From: an uncultured Clostridia bacterium
GTDB lineage: Bacteria > Bacillota > Clostridia > Christensenellales > Borkfalkiaceae
Assembly: GCA_947625605.1 (NCBI GenBank)
Contig: CANQOY010000003.1
Span: 1-64,000 of the forward strand
DNA: 64,000 nt
Reading direction: 5' to 3'
Part shown: positions 31,615-38,967 of the stretch, in pieces
Position numbering within the stretch: the stretch's first letter is position 1
How the letters are laid out: the number at the start of each line of letters is the position of its first letter
Made by a program: the position numbers and the translations under genes
Notes under the pieces: model-generated
Databases searched by the model: none
Told to the model about the DNA's origin: nothing
What the model saw: only the letters and a program-made list of their open reading frames with translations

Positions 31615-32250
31615 TTATTTCGCACGCACCATGTCCGCGGCGGGATCCGCAGGTTCTTCCGCAATCTCACCGCTCTCGGCGGGCGCCTCGGCCCCCATGA
31701 CGGAGACATTTTGAAGCGCCTTCGCAAGCCGTTTCGCGGCGGAAAACTCCATATTTCTCTCCAAAAAGGCCGTGTTCGCGCCCTCCCAAACAAAGAGCGT
31801 CCCGCTGATGTTGACGATATCGAAGAGGATGTCGTACTTGGCGGATTGGAGGAAATAGCTCACGATGAGCACCGCCGCACCCGCGCCGATGAGCGCCCAA
31901 CCGCTCCAACGGTGGCCGTTCCCCGATTTGAGCGCCAAATAGGCGGAGAGCTTGATGTTCTGCAAGATGATCTCCTCGCATTCCTCGCGGGCGTACGCCC
32001 CGAAATCGCGGATATGTACCTCGACGTTCAGCTTGTACGTTCTGGGCAGGATCTCGGCCGCCTCACGGATATCCGAGAAGAGTTTCTCGTTGAGTTTCTC
32101 CGTATGCTCGTCCCCAAAGTTGGGATTGACGAGTTCTTCGAATGTGTCGTAGAAGAGCTTCAACGTCGCGATCTTGCCCTCGATGGTAAAAAATTTGCTC
32201 AACAGCCGATCTCTCAGCTCGCTTTCCAGCTTCTTTGCCTTCATACCCAT
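31615..32250 (-). CDS. Membrane protein of unknown function
   Basis: A 211-residue protein I cannot assign. Residues 1-105 are a charged, helical, soluble domain. Two membrane segments follow (WALIGAGAAVLIVSYFL and a weaker one near NISGTLFVWEG), and then an acidic tail rich in Ala, Glu and Pro. The tail ends in ADMVRAK, encoded by a copy of the dispersed motif. Codon use matches the host. It lies 30 nt after the alcohol dehydrogenase start-to-stop gap on the same strand, so it may be co-transcribed as the downstream gene. Confidence 0.75.
   Translation of the reverse strand: MGMKAKKLESELRDRLLSKFFTIEGKIATLKLFYDTFEELVNPNFGDEHTEKLNEKLFSDIREAAEILPRTYKLNVEVHIRDFGAYAREECEEIILQNIKLSAYLALKSGNGHRWSGWALIGAGAAVLIVSYFLQSAKYDILFDIVNISGTLFVWEGANTAFLERNMEFSAAKRLAKALQNVSVMGAEAPAESGEIAEEPADPAADMVRAK
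31629..31637 (-). repeat. CGGACATGG motif, last codons of the 211-residue gene
   Basis: Exact copy followed by TGCG; read as ADMVR. Confidence 0.7.
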
Positions 32251-32280
32251 CCTCCCGCCGCGGGTTTTTTACGGCCTTCT

Positions 32281-33453
32281 TCAAAGGCTCTCTTTGAGGA
32301 CGGCGAGGATCTCCTCGGCCGTCAGAACTTTATAGCCGCCGTCCATCACGAGGGTGCTCTTTGCGATGCCTTCGAGCATCCCCTCGGTAACGCCGAGCTC
32401 GGAGAGGTGCATCACGAGCCCGAGTTGGGTCATCCATGCCTCCATGGCGGCCAGCCCTTCGCGCGCCGTCTGCATCTCGGACTTCCCGCGGGGATCGACG
32501 TTCCATACGCTTGCGGCATAGCGCGCGAACTTGGCCGTTCCGTACGGAAGAATGTGCCGATAGTAGGGCATGGATACCGCGGAGAGCGTCATTCCGTGCG
32601 TGGCGTCCGTGTGCGCGCCCACCGCCTGCCCGAGCATGTGCACTTCCCAATCCGTCGTCTTGCCCTTTGCAACGAGGGTATTGAGCGCCCATGTCGCGAT
32701 CCACATGATGTTGCTCCTCGCCTCATAGTCGAGCGGAGCCTTTGCGGCGATCTCCGCGCTGTGAATGAGGGAGCGGAGAAGCCCCTCCATGAGATAGTCG
32801 GAGGTGTTGTCGTCCGTGCCGGAGAAATACTGTTCGAGAATGTGCGACATGATATCGTAGATGCCCGAGATCATCTGGTACTTCGGCAGGGTAAAGGTAA
32901 ATTCCGGGTTGAGAACGGAGAATTTGGGGAACACCCTCTCCCCGAACACATGGCCGATTTTGAGCTTCTGCGCGCGGTTCGTGATCACGGATCCGCCGTT
33001 CATCTCGCTCCCCGTGCCCACCATGGTGAGCACGCAGCCGACGGGAATGATCGGAAGATCGTCCGCAGGCTCTTCAAAGCGGAGGTAGTACTTCTCCCAC
33101 GGGTCCTCGCCGCAATGCGCCGAGACGGAGACGGCCTTGGCGTAGTCGCACACGGAGCCGCCGCCCACCGCGAGGATGAGGTCGGCATCGGCGGCAAGGG
33201 CGCGCTCGCACCCCTCCTTCAACTTCTCCGTCGTGGGGTTCGGCATGACGCCGGGGTCCTCGTACACCGTCTTTCCGTTCCTTTGCAGGATGGCGACCAC
33301 GCGGTCATAGATCCCGTTCTTCTTTATGGAACCGCCGCCGTAGACGAGGAGCACGTTCTTCCCGTACTTGGGGAGCTCCTCGTCGAGGCCTTCGAGCGCA
33401 TCCTTACCGAAATAGAGTTTGGTGGGATTGCAGTAAGTGAAATTGCCGAGCAT
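32281..33453 (-). CDS. Iron-containing (NADPH-type) alcohol dehydrogenase, BdhA/YqhD-like
   Basis: A 390-residue cytosolic dehydrogenase that reduces aldehydes to alcohols in fermentation or detoxification. The N-terminal MLGNFTYCNPTKLYFGKDAL and GGGSVCDYAKAVS nucleotide-binding element are typical of the butanol dehydrogenase subgroup. Metal ligands lie in IYDIMSHILEQYF and VGAHTDATHGMTLS. The start follows GGAAAGGAGAG. It is distinct from the Fe-ADH domain of the tri-domain fusion. Confidence 0.93.
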   Translation of the reverse strand: MLGNFTYCNPTKLYFGKDALEGLDEELPKYGKNVLLVYGGGSIKKNGIYDRVVAILQRNGKTVYEDPGVMPNPTTEKLKEGCERALAADADLILAVGGGSVCDYAKAVSVSAHCGEDPWEKYYLRFEEPADDLPIIPVGCVLTMVGTGSEMNGGSVITNRAQKLKIGHVFGERVFPKFSVLNPEFTFTLPKYQMISGIYDIMSHILEQYFSGTDDNTSDYLMEGLLRSLIHSAEIAAKAPLDYEARSNIMWIATWALNTLVAKGKTTDWEVHMLGQAVGAHTDATHGMTLSAVSMPYYRHILPYGTAKFARYAASVWNVDPRGKSEMQTAREGLAAMEAWMTQLGLVMHLSELGVTEGMLEGIAKSTLVMDGGYKVLTAEEILAVLKESL

Positions 33454-33500
33454 CTTCTTTCTCTCCTTTCCCTTTTCAGGTCATTTTTACGCCGATGACG

Positions 33501-33509
33501 CGGACATGG
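33501..33509 (+). repeat. CGGACATGG motif, intergenic upstream of adh
   Basis: Exact copy followed by TGCCG. Confidence 0.7.
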
Positions 33510-33543
33510 TGCCGTCGTTTTCGCTCATCGGAACATTTTTCTG

Positions 33544-33567
33544 TTGCCGCGGGAGCTCCCGCGGCAA
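33544..33567. promoter_or_regulatory. Perfect 24-bp palindrome in the adh-NUDIX divergent region
   Basis: TTGCCGCGGGAG/CTCCCGCGGCAA is perfectly palindromic, extended by TTTTCT/GAAAA flanks. It lies between divergent starts, so it is more likely an operator or attenuator than an ordinary terminator. No bound protein can be named. Confidence 0.6.
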
Positions 33568-33651
33568 GAAAAGGATACCACATTTCTTGCGCGAAGTCAA
33601 CCCCCTCCCCGCAATAAAAAACAAACATTTTCCGCTTTCACCCGTTCGGGG

Positions 33652-33680
33652 TTGACGGGGACGGAAAAAAGGTGTATCAT
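33652..33680 (+). promoter_or_regulatory. Promoter of the NUDIX gene
   Basis: TTGACG, 17-nt spacer, TATCAT, 21 nt before the ATG. Confidence 0.75.
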
Positions 33681-33701
33681 AGCAAAAAAGGAGGAATGCG
33701 T

Positions 33702-34088
33702 ATGGTGGAAGTGGTTGCGGCGCTCATTCGGAGCGGAGAAAAGTTTCTGATCTGCCAGCGGCCGCCGCACAAGGCGAGAGGGCTCCTCTGGGAGTTCGTC
33801 GGCGGAAAGGTCGAGCAGGGCGAAAGCAAGGAGCAGGCGCTCGTCCGCGAGTGCCGTGAGGAGCTCGGGATCACCGTCTCGGTCGGGGAGGTTTTCTGCA
33901 CGCTCGTACACGAATATCCGGATATCTGCGTGCGCCTGACCCTCTTCCGGTGCACGATCGCGGAGGGCGAGCCGCGCAGGCTGGAACACAACGATCTGCA
34001 ATGGATCACGCCGTCCGAGATACCCATGTACGCGTTCTGCCCCGCAGACGAGGAGATCCTGCGCAGGATCATGCACGGCGAACGGTAG
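33702..34088 (+). CDS. NUDIX hydrolase, MutT-like
   Basis: A 128-residue NUDIX pyrophosphohydrolase, probably cleansing oxidised dGTP (8-oxo-dGTPase) or a related nucleotide. The NUDIX box GX5EX7REUXEEXGU is complete (GGKVEQGESKEQALVRECREELGI). The ATG at 33702 is preferred over one 6 nt upstream because AAAAGGAGG then has proper spacing. It has its own promoter and terminator. Confidence 0.93.
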   Translation: MVEVVAALIRSGEKFLICQRPPHKARGLLWEFVGGKVEQGESKEQALVRECREELGITVSVGEVFCTLVHEYPDICVRLTLFRCTIAEGEPRRLEHNDLQWITPSEIPMYAFCPADEEILRRIMHGER

Positions 34089-34123
34089 GCACGGCAGCGG
34101 AATATATTGCGGCCGAGCAGAAA

Positions 34124-34160
34124 AGAACGGCGGGATCTTTCCCGCCGTTCTCCTTGTTTG
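34124..34160. terminator. Terminator between the NUDIX gene and the DUF1858 gene
   Basis: Perfect 12-bp stem AGAACGGCGGGA/TCCCGCCGTTCT followed by CCTTGTTTG; it lies between convergent genes. Confidence 0.82.
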
Positions 34161-34169
34161 TGCCTGTTT

Positions 34170-34367
34170 TTACTCGATACCTTCGTTCAGCTTTGCGAGA
34201 AGGGCGTCGAGGTCCTGCCCGTGAACGGAGACGGCCTCGGCGATCGTTTCGCCGTGCGCGAGGGCGCAGCCGAAGCAGTGCATCCCCGCGGACATGAGGA
34301 TCTCCGCCGCGTCGGGATTGAGTTCAAGGCAATCCGCGATCAATGTATCTGCCGTGATTTTAGCCAT
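34170..34367 (-). CDS. DUF1858 domain protein
   Basis: A 65-residue DUF1858 protein (ADTLIADCLELNPDAAEILMSAGMHCFGC). Small proteins of this type carry a CxxC-like pair (CFGC) and are common in anaerobes, often near hybrid-cluster or redox genes. Start with a clear AAAGGAG. Function unknown. Confidence 0.88.
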   Translation of the reverse strand: MAKITADTLIADCLELNPDAAEILMSAGMHCFGCALAHGETIAEAVSVHGQDLDALLAKLNEGIE

Positions 34368-34452
34368 ACTGTCACTCCTTTGTTTTTAGTCACCCATATT
34401 TTACCACACTTTCGCGCGCATTACAACTCTTTTGGAGGCTTTTTTCAAATTT

Positions 34453-34908
34453 TCAGAGCCCGATGAGCCAATACAGAAGCCCGACCGCGGCGCCCGCGCT
34501 CACCCCGAATACGATGATGGGCCCCGCCACGATGAACATCTTTGCGGCCATGCCATAGACATACCCCTCCGTCTTGAACTCGATGGCGGGAGAGGCGACG
34601 GAGTTCGCAAACCCCGTAATGGGGACGATGCTCCCCGCGCCCGCGTTCTTCCCGATGCGGTCGTAAACGCCGAGCCCCGTGAGGAGGGTACCCAAAAAGA
34701 TGAGCAGGATGGAGACCGTTCCCGCGAGCATGTCGCCCGTGAGCCCCGCAAATTCGAGCATGTAGCGGAAAAACTGCCCGATACTGCAAATGAATCCCCC
34801 CACGAGAAAGGCCCGCAGACAGGTCTCGAAATGCTTGGTGGGCGGCGCGAAGGAATCCACATAGCGGAGATAATTCCGGTTGTAATTCTCCTTGTTCTTT
34901 CCCGTCAC
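34453..34908 (-). CDS. spoVAC: Stage V sporulation protein AC
   Basis: A 151-residue membrane protein of the SpoVA channel that moves dipicolinic acid into the forespore and out at germination. Family motifs FLVGGFICSIGQFFR, GAGSIVPITGFANSVASPAIEFKTEG and IVFGVSAGAAVG are clear. The ORF in the track is too long; a GTG at 34908 preceded by GGGAGGAGC gives the normal length. No spoVAD or spoVAE follows, so it is an orphan or one of several copies. A possible sigma-G promoter lies upstream, with a 30-codon ORF between that overlaps this start. Confidence 0.9.
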   Translation of the reverse strand: MTGKNKENYNRNYLRYVDSFAPPTKHFETCLRAFLVGGFICSIGQFFRYMLEFAGLTGDMLAGTVSILLIFLGTLLTGLGVYDRIGKNAGAGSIVPITGFANSVASPAIEFKTEGYVYGMAAKMFIVAGPIIVFGVSAGAAVGLLYWLIGL

Positions 34909-34997
34909 GGCCTGAGCTCCTCCCGCGATCGCTCGGGGAAGCAAGTCTCCCGCTCCTCCCGCGTCTTTTCCAGAGGATTGCGCTTGATTTTCTTCAT
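34905..34997 (-). CDS. Possible 30-codon leader ORF overlapping spoVAC
   Basis: MKKIKRNPLEKTREERETCF... runs 30 codons from an ATG and stops in a GTGA overlap with the spoVAC start, which suggests translational coupling. It has no clear ribosome site, and its ATG lies 5 nt after the candidate -10 box. It is highly charged and matches nothing I know. It may be a real small protein, a leader, or chance. Confidence 0.35.
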   Translation of the reverse strand: MKKIKRNPLEKTREERETCFPERSREELRP

Positions 34998-35002
34998 GGA
35001 TA

Positions 35003-35032
35003 TAATTTGGGAAAAACAGCGCGATCTTATAC
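35003..35032 (-). promoter_or_regulatory. Candidate sigma-G promoter of spoVAC
   Basis: GTATA, 18-nt spacer, CAAATTA on the minus strand approximates the sigma-G pattern (GHATR, CATNHTA) with one mismatch. It fits forespore expression of spoVA genes but is only a consensus match. Confidence 0.4.
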
Positions 35033-35051
35033 GGCGATACGCTCTCTTGCG

Positions 35052-35543
35052 CTAAATGTACGAGGCGAGAAGATCGAGCAGGGTGGGATAGAACTCCCCG
35101 AGATAGGACTGCGCGAGCGTATCCATGCTGCATGCCTGAAAGCGCGCGTTGGGCTCGCTCACCGTGCGCATGTAGTACTCCCGCACCACGAGAAAGCGCT
35201 GCGAATAGGAAAGATTGTAGTTCGGGTTCTCGGGATACCGATAGGGCCCGAGCTCGTTGCCCTCGCTCCCCAGCGCCTCGTAGGAGAGCTGATAGCGCAG
35301 GTCCTCTCTGACGGCCTCCACGGCCGCGTCCATCTCCACGCGGATGCGCGAGCTCTCCCGCTCGTACACGGAGGAGCGGGCGTTATCGTTTTTGAGCAGG
35401 CGGTAGAAGAGCTTTTCGAGCGACGCGTCTGCCTTCGCCACGATCTCGTCCTTTCTCGCCTGCGCCGCGCGGACCATGGAGAGCTGCACGGGGTTAAGAT
35501 CCTCATATTGGGGATCGGAAAGGTCGATGATGTCGATCGTCAT
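35052..35543 (-). CDS. Phage-cassette protein of unknown function (last gene of head cassette)
   Basis: A 163-residue soluble, helical protein with no recognised domain. It overlaps the nozzle-like gene by an ATGA, so it is translated with the head cassette. In podovirus order this position is taken by needle, internal or head-completion proteins. The sequence (ARKDEIVAKADASLEKLFYRLLKND, RFLVVREYYMRTV) shows neither the coiled coil of a P22-type needle nor a fibre repeat. It is the final gene before spoVAC. Confidence 0.65.
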   Translation of the reverse strand: MTIDIIDLSDPQYEDLNPVQLSMVRAAQARKDEIVAKADASLEKLFYRLLKNDNARSSVYERESSRIRVEMDAAVEAVREDLRYQLSYEALGSEGNELGPYRYPENPNYNLSYSQRFLVVREYYMRTVSEPNARFQACSMDTLAQSYLGEFYPTLLDLLASYI

Positions 35544-36826
35544 GCCGCGTCCTCCCTGTAATACAATTTGAAGCCATGCACCGATGCGTTTGCGTTTGTG
35601 CGCAGCTCAACGCGGACATGGGTGCCGCGCAGCACGCGAGGAAGCGGGATCACGGCATTTGCGGGCGCCGCGATCTCCACGTTCGTTTTCCCCGACCTCA
35701 GGGCGAGGGTGAACTGCCCTTCCCCCTCCACGCAGACCGCTTCCTGCCGCACGGGGCCGCGCGCGGAAAGGGCGAGGCGGAAGGAGAGGAAAGGCTCCTC
35801 CCCGCCCGCAGGCGCGCCCTGCGGCGTGAGCCGCATGAGCGTCTCTCCGGGCTTACAGTACACAGCGGCGTGGTCGCCCGCGAGCAGGTCGGTGTGATGG
35901 AGGATGATGTGCCCTACGCCCTCTGCGGGATCGTAGCAGAGGATGGCCTTCTCTCCCGACCCGAGCGTGACGATCGCATAGTACCTCCCCGCGTGCGCCG
36001 CCGTGACCGCGGGGCTCACGGGCACGACCCCTTCGGGCAGGCGGTACGCCCGTTCGCACCCGTTTTCGCGCAGCGTGCAGAGCCCGCGCTCGGCGAGGAA
36101 CACGACGCAATTTCCGCAGTTTCTTGCGCTCTTTGCCATGACCATGCCCGCGTCAAAGGGCACTTTTTCAAATTTGAAGTCCAAATCGTCCGCATCGGCG
36201 CGCAGGCGCAAAATCTCCCGCTCGCGAAAGACGATCAGCCGATCTCCGAAGGATACGAGGTCCACGATATTTCCGCCCGCGGTGGAGAGCGCGATCTTGC
36301 CCGTCCGCGCCTCCGTGAGCGCAAAGGTCGCCGTTTCGAGCGGTGCGGAATAGCAGAGGCTGCTGCCCTTTCCGACATAGAGCCGCTCGCGGTGGACGGC
36401 GATGCAATCGCCGCCCGAAACGGAGGAGACCTGCGCGTACGTCCCCGACTGGATCTTGAAACAGTACTTGTCCGTCGCGATGTAGACGATCTCCTCCCCC
36501 TCCCGCGTACAGAAAGAGGCCATGTCGGTTGCCTCATCGGTCATGAAATACAGCTTGTCGTTCGTCAGGTCGAAGAGGTATTTCAGGTCAACGATTCGGG
36601 CAAACCCGTACAGGCCGCCGCCCACCGCAAAGAGCATGGCGATGCCCGCGTTGATCTCGGTCTCGCCCTCCACGCCCTCCGCCGTGACGAACGCGCCGCT
36701 GTCCTGACGGAAGTGGACGGCGCTCAGGCCGCACTCGCCGTGCTCGGCAAGATATGCGGCGGTGACGTGCAGGCTCTTGCGGTTGATGTTCGGGACGGAA
36801 AGGGAAGAGGTCGAACTCATGCCCAC
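35540..36826 (-). CDS. Beta-propeller head-plug/nozzle-like protein (P22 gp10-like position)
   Basis: A 428-residue beta-rich protein with repeated four-strand units (for example GGGLYGFARIVDLKYLFDLTNDKLYFMTDE, GGDCIAVHRERLYVGKGSSLCYS, SFGDRLIVFREREILRL), consistent with a beta-propeller followed by a beta-sandwich. Its size and place after capsid and adaptor fit the P22 packaged-DNA stabiliser gp10 or a short T7 gp12-type nozzle, which closes the portal. Homology is inferred from architecture and order, not from a strong motif. The C-terminal codons carry the dispersed motif. Overlaps both neighbours by short stop-start overlaps. Confidence 0.7.
   Translation of the reverse strand: MGMSSTSSLSVPNINRKSLHVTAAYLAEHGECGLSAVHFRQDSGAFVTAEGVEGETEINAGIAMLFAVGGGLYGFARIVDLKYLFDLTNDKLYFMTDEATDMASFCTREGEEIVYIATDKYCFKIQSGTYAQVSSVSGGDCIAVHRERLYVGKGSSLCYSAPLETATFALTEARTGKIALSTAGGNIVDLVSFGDRLIVFREREILRLRADADDLDFKFEKVPFDAGMVMAKSARNCGNCVVFLAERGLCTLRENGCERAYRLPEGVVPVSPAVTAAHAGRYYAIVTLGSGEKAILCYDPAEGVGHIILHHTDLLAGDHAAVYCKPGETLMRLTPQGAPAGGEEPFLSFRLALSARGPVRQEAVCVEGEGQFTLALRSGKTNVEIAAPANAVIPLPRVLRGTHVRVELRTNANASVHGFKLYYREDAA
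35613..35621 (+). repeat. CGGACATGG motif, 3' end of the nozzle-like phage gene
   Basis: Exact copy followed by GTGCC; antisense, read as THVRV. Confidence 0.7.
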
Positions 36827-37371
36827 CTCCTCGCCCTGACCGCGAGTTTATGGCGAACGATGTTGGCCGCCCGCACGGCGTCGCGGAAGCGCTTTTCGAA
36901 GGCGGCCGCCTCCTCATACCTGCCCTGCGCGAGTAGAAATTCCGCTGCGGCGCCCATGGCGAGCAGCCGCTCGGAGACCTTTCCGCTGTAATCGCTCGTG
37001 CCGCCGAGCTCCTTCTTCCGCGGGGCGAAGGCATACACGATCTCGGCCTCCCCCGCCCCGCCCCCGATGCCGATGGCATCGGGGAGGAGCTCAAACGGGA
37101 TATCCATGCCCGAGGTTGACCTCACGGAAAGGATGTCGATGGGCGCTTCCGAGAGCTTGGCATAGGCGATCTTTCCGTCCTCCGCGGAGACGGTCTCGCG
37201 CTTTTTGAGCGGGATGTGATCGAGGGCGACTTCGTTTTCCACGAGGTTGAAGCAACGGACGAGGACGTCGATCTCTTCGCTCTCCCGCGCTTCGGCAGCG
37301 GCCTGCGCGAGGTCCTCCCTGCCGGCAAGCCCCGCCGCCGTCGCGATCACGTCTTTGACTTGAATCGGCAT
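36817..37371 (-). CDS. Head-tail adaptor-like protein (P22 gp4 / T7 gp11 position)
   Basis: A 184-residue, mainly helical protein directly after the capsid gene. The pattern LVRCFNLVENEVALDHIPLKKRETV followed by a C-terminal helical pair (SERLLAMGAAAEFLLAQGRYEEAAAFEKRFRDAV) is like podovirus adaptor proteins that attach under the portal ring. Size fits (gp4 166, gp11 196 residues). The start follows GAGGTGACG. Assignment rests on order and fold pattern. Confidence 0.7.
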   Translation of the reverse strand: MPIQVKDVIATAAGLAGREDLAQAAAEARESEEIDVLVRCFNLVENEVALDHIPLKKRETVSAEDGKIAYAKLSEAPIDILSVRSTSGMDIPFELLPDAIGIGGGAGEAEIVYAFAPRKKELGGTSDYSGKVSERLLAMGAAAEFLLAQGRYEEAAAFEKRFRDAVRAANIVRHKLAVRARRWA

Positions 37372-37390
37372 TCGTCACCTCCTTTCCGCT

Positions 37391-38545
37391 TTACCCTTCC
37401 GTGACTTCCGTGAGCATCGCCTGCCCTGCGGGGCGGTAGCAGAGAAGTTCCGCATACTTGACGAGCGTGGCCGTAAAGGTCGGCTTGCTCGAAGACTGCC
37501 TGAGGATCTTTCCGTCCTCGCCCTCGATCCACTGCCAATCGCAGAGCTGGTGCAGGGCGAAGTCGTCCGTGTTGAGGAGATACATCGTCCCCTCCGGGCA
37601 GAATCTGTCCGCGACGACGGGGATGCCGTTGAAGCTGACGGCGCGGAATCCGCCTTCGAGCTCCATGGGTTCCATCTTGCGGTACTGCCCGAGCACCTCG
37701 ACGAGCGCGCGGCGCACGCCCCACGAGCAGATGATGAAATTCACCCCGCTGCCCGTCTTTTCCTCCACCTCGTCAATGACCTTCTGCAACTTGCTCTCCG
37801 TGATCTCGCCGAAGCCCTTCTTGACGGTGGGCGCCAGCCAGCTGTTGCCCTCGCGCGGGAGGCCGTAGAGCGTCTCGGTCTCTCCGAAGATGGCGCCGAG
37901 GCCCGTGATTTCGAGGTCCTTGGACTGCTGCGTGTAGATCGTGAATCCCTCGGGCGAGGCGAACGGGGTGCCCGCGATCGTCACCGTCTTGTTCTCGCGG
38001 TCAACATTTTCGATGACGCGTTTCGTCCCGGCCAGAACGGTGTTCGCCTTGTAGATATCCACGAGCATGCCCTCCGTGAGGTTGCGCACGGTATCCACGG
38101 TATACACCGCGCCCTCCGCCGAGGAGATCGTCGCGAGTTTCCCGCTTCCGTCGCCGAAGAGCATTCTCCCGAAGTTATAGGACGAACTTTTGAGGAGTTC
38201 CGTCATCTCGTCGTTGAGCAGGTCGATGAACGCGCCCGCGCCGTTTGCGGAAGCGCGGATCGCCTTATCCGAGATCTCGACGACGCCGTAGAGATTTTTG
38301 AGGGAGGAGACGAACTGCACGTAGTTGTTCTCCTTTGCGAGGGGAAGCGCGCCCGACTCCGTGCCCGCGCCGATCCCTCCGTTCATGCCGTAGCGAACGG
38401 TCTTTCTCACGTCCTTGCCCCATACGTCCGACGTGGTCTGGCGGATGCGCGCGAGGAAGGGATTGACCGCCTTGTTGAGCTGGTCGCTCACTGCCGCGAG
38501 ATAGTACGACCTCAAAACTTTATCAGCTGATTCTGTGGTTACCAT
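37391..38545 (-). CDS. Phage major capsid protein
   Basis: A 384-residue capsid protein, HK97-fold type without a maturation protease nearby. The N-terminal helix (ESADKVLRSYYLAAVSDQLNKAVNPFLARIRQTTSDVWG) and the spine-helix-like AFIDLLNDEMTELLKSSSYNFGRMLFGDG segment resemble capsids of Firmicutes phages. The central INxTVxIAG-like beta region and the C-terminal IPVVADRFCPEGTMYLLNTDDFALHQL strand fit the P-domain. It sits between scaffold and adaptor, as in P22. It appears intact, with RBS AAGGAGAC. Confidence 0.88.
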   Translation of the reverse strand: MVTTESADKVLRSYYLAAVSDQLNKAVNPFLARIRQTTSDVWGKDVRKTVRYGMNGGIGAGTESGALPLAKENNYVQFVSSLKNLYGVVEISDKAIRASANGAGAFIDLLNDEMTELLKSSSYNFGRMLFGDGSGKLATISSAEGAVYTVDTVRNLTEGMLVDIYKANTVLAGTKRVIENVDRENKTVTIAGTPFASPEGFTIYTQQSKDLEITGLGAIFGETETLYGLPREGNSWLAPTVKKGFGEITESKLQKVIDEVEEKTGSGVNFIICSWGVRRALVEVLGQYRKMEPMELEGGFRAVSFNGIPVVADRFCPEGTMYLLNTDDFALHQLCDWQWIEGEDGKILRQSSSKPTFTATLVKYAELLCYRPAGQAMLTEVTEG

Positions 38546-38565
38546 AAATTTGTCTCCTTAAAAAA

Positions 38566-38967
38566 TTATTTTCCTTGGTTTTTCAGGAACCCGAGCGCGA
38601 GGCTCCCCGCCTCACGGATGGTCCCCGGCCGCTTGGCGGGAGCGGGCACATTGCTTCCGCCCGCCCCCATGAGGGGCACGCCTTTCAAGCTTTGCAGGTA
38701 ATCGCTCACCACGCGTGCGCGCACCCCCTCGTTTTGCGTGACCGCGCGGAGGAGCTCCTCCTGCCCGCACGGCGCGTGCGACGCCTCTTCCTCCTTGGAG
38801 GAGAGTTGCTCTTCAAGCGCTTTGAGCCGTTGACTGCGGCGGGTAAATTCGGCTTCCAGCTCTCCGTACGCACGCACGAGGGCTTCGACGCTCTTGAATT
38901 TCCCCGCCAGGATTGCGCCCTCTTCGGGCGTCCCCTCGGGATCCGCGTTTCTGTTTTCCTCTTTCAC
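38566..38967 (-). CDS. Phage scaffolding-like protein
   Basis: A 133-residue acidic protein with a central coiled coil (FKSVEALVRAYGELEAEFTRRSQRLKALEEQLSSKEEEA) and a disordered Pro/Gly-rich C-terminus, the build of phage scaffolds. It starts in an ATGA overlap with the portal stop and ends 20 nt before the capsid start, the standard portal-scaffold-capsid order. Confidence 0.78.
   Translation of the reverse strand: MKEENRNADPEGTPEEGAILAGKFKSVEALVRAYGELEAEFTRRSQRLKALEEQLSSKEEEASHAPCGQEELLRAVTQNEGVRARVVSDYLQSLKGVPLMGAGGSNVPAPAKRPGTIREAGSLALGFLKNQGK

Noticed and set aside
28962-31793. 943-codon minus-strand ORF as one large protein
   Set aside because: Its N-terminal 600 codons run antisense through the ThuA-like gene and repeat family B. 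The signal peptide and ribosome site at 29966 mark the true GH18 start.
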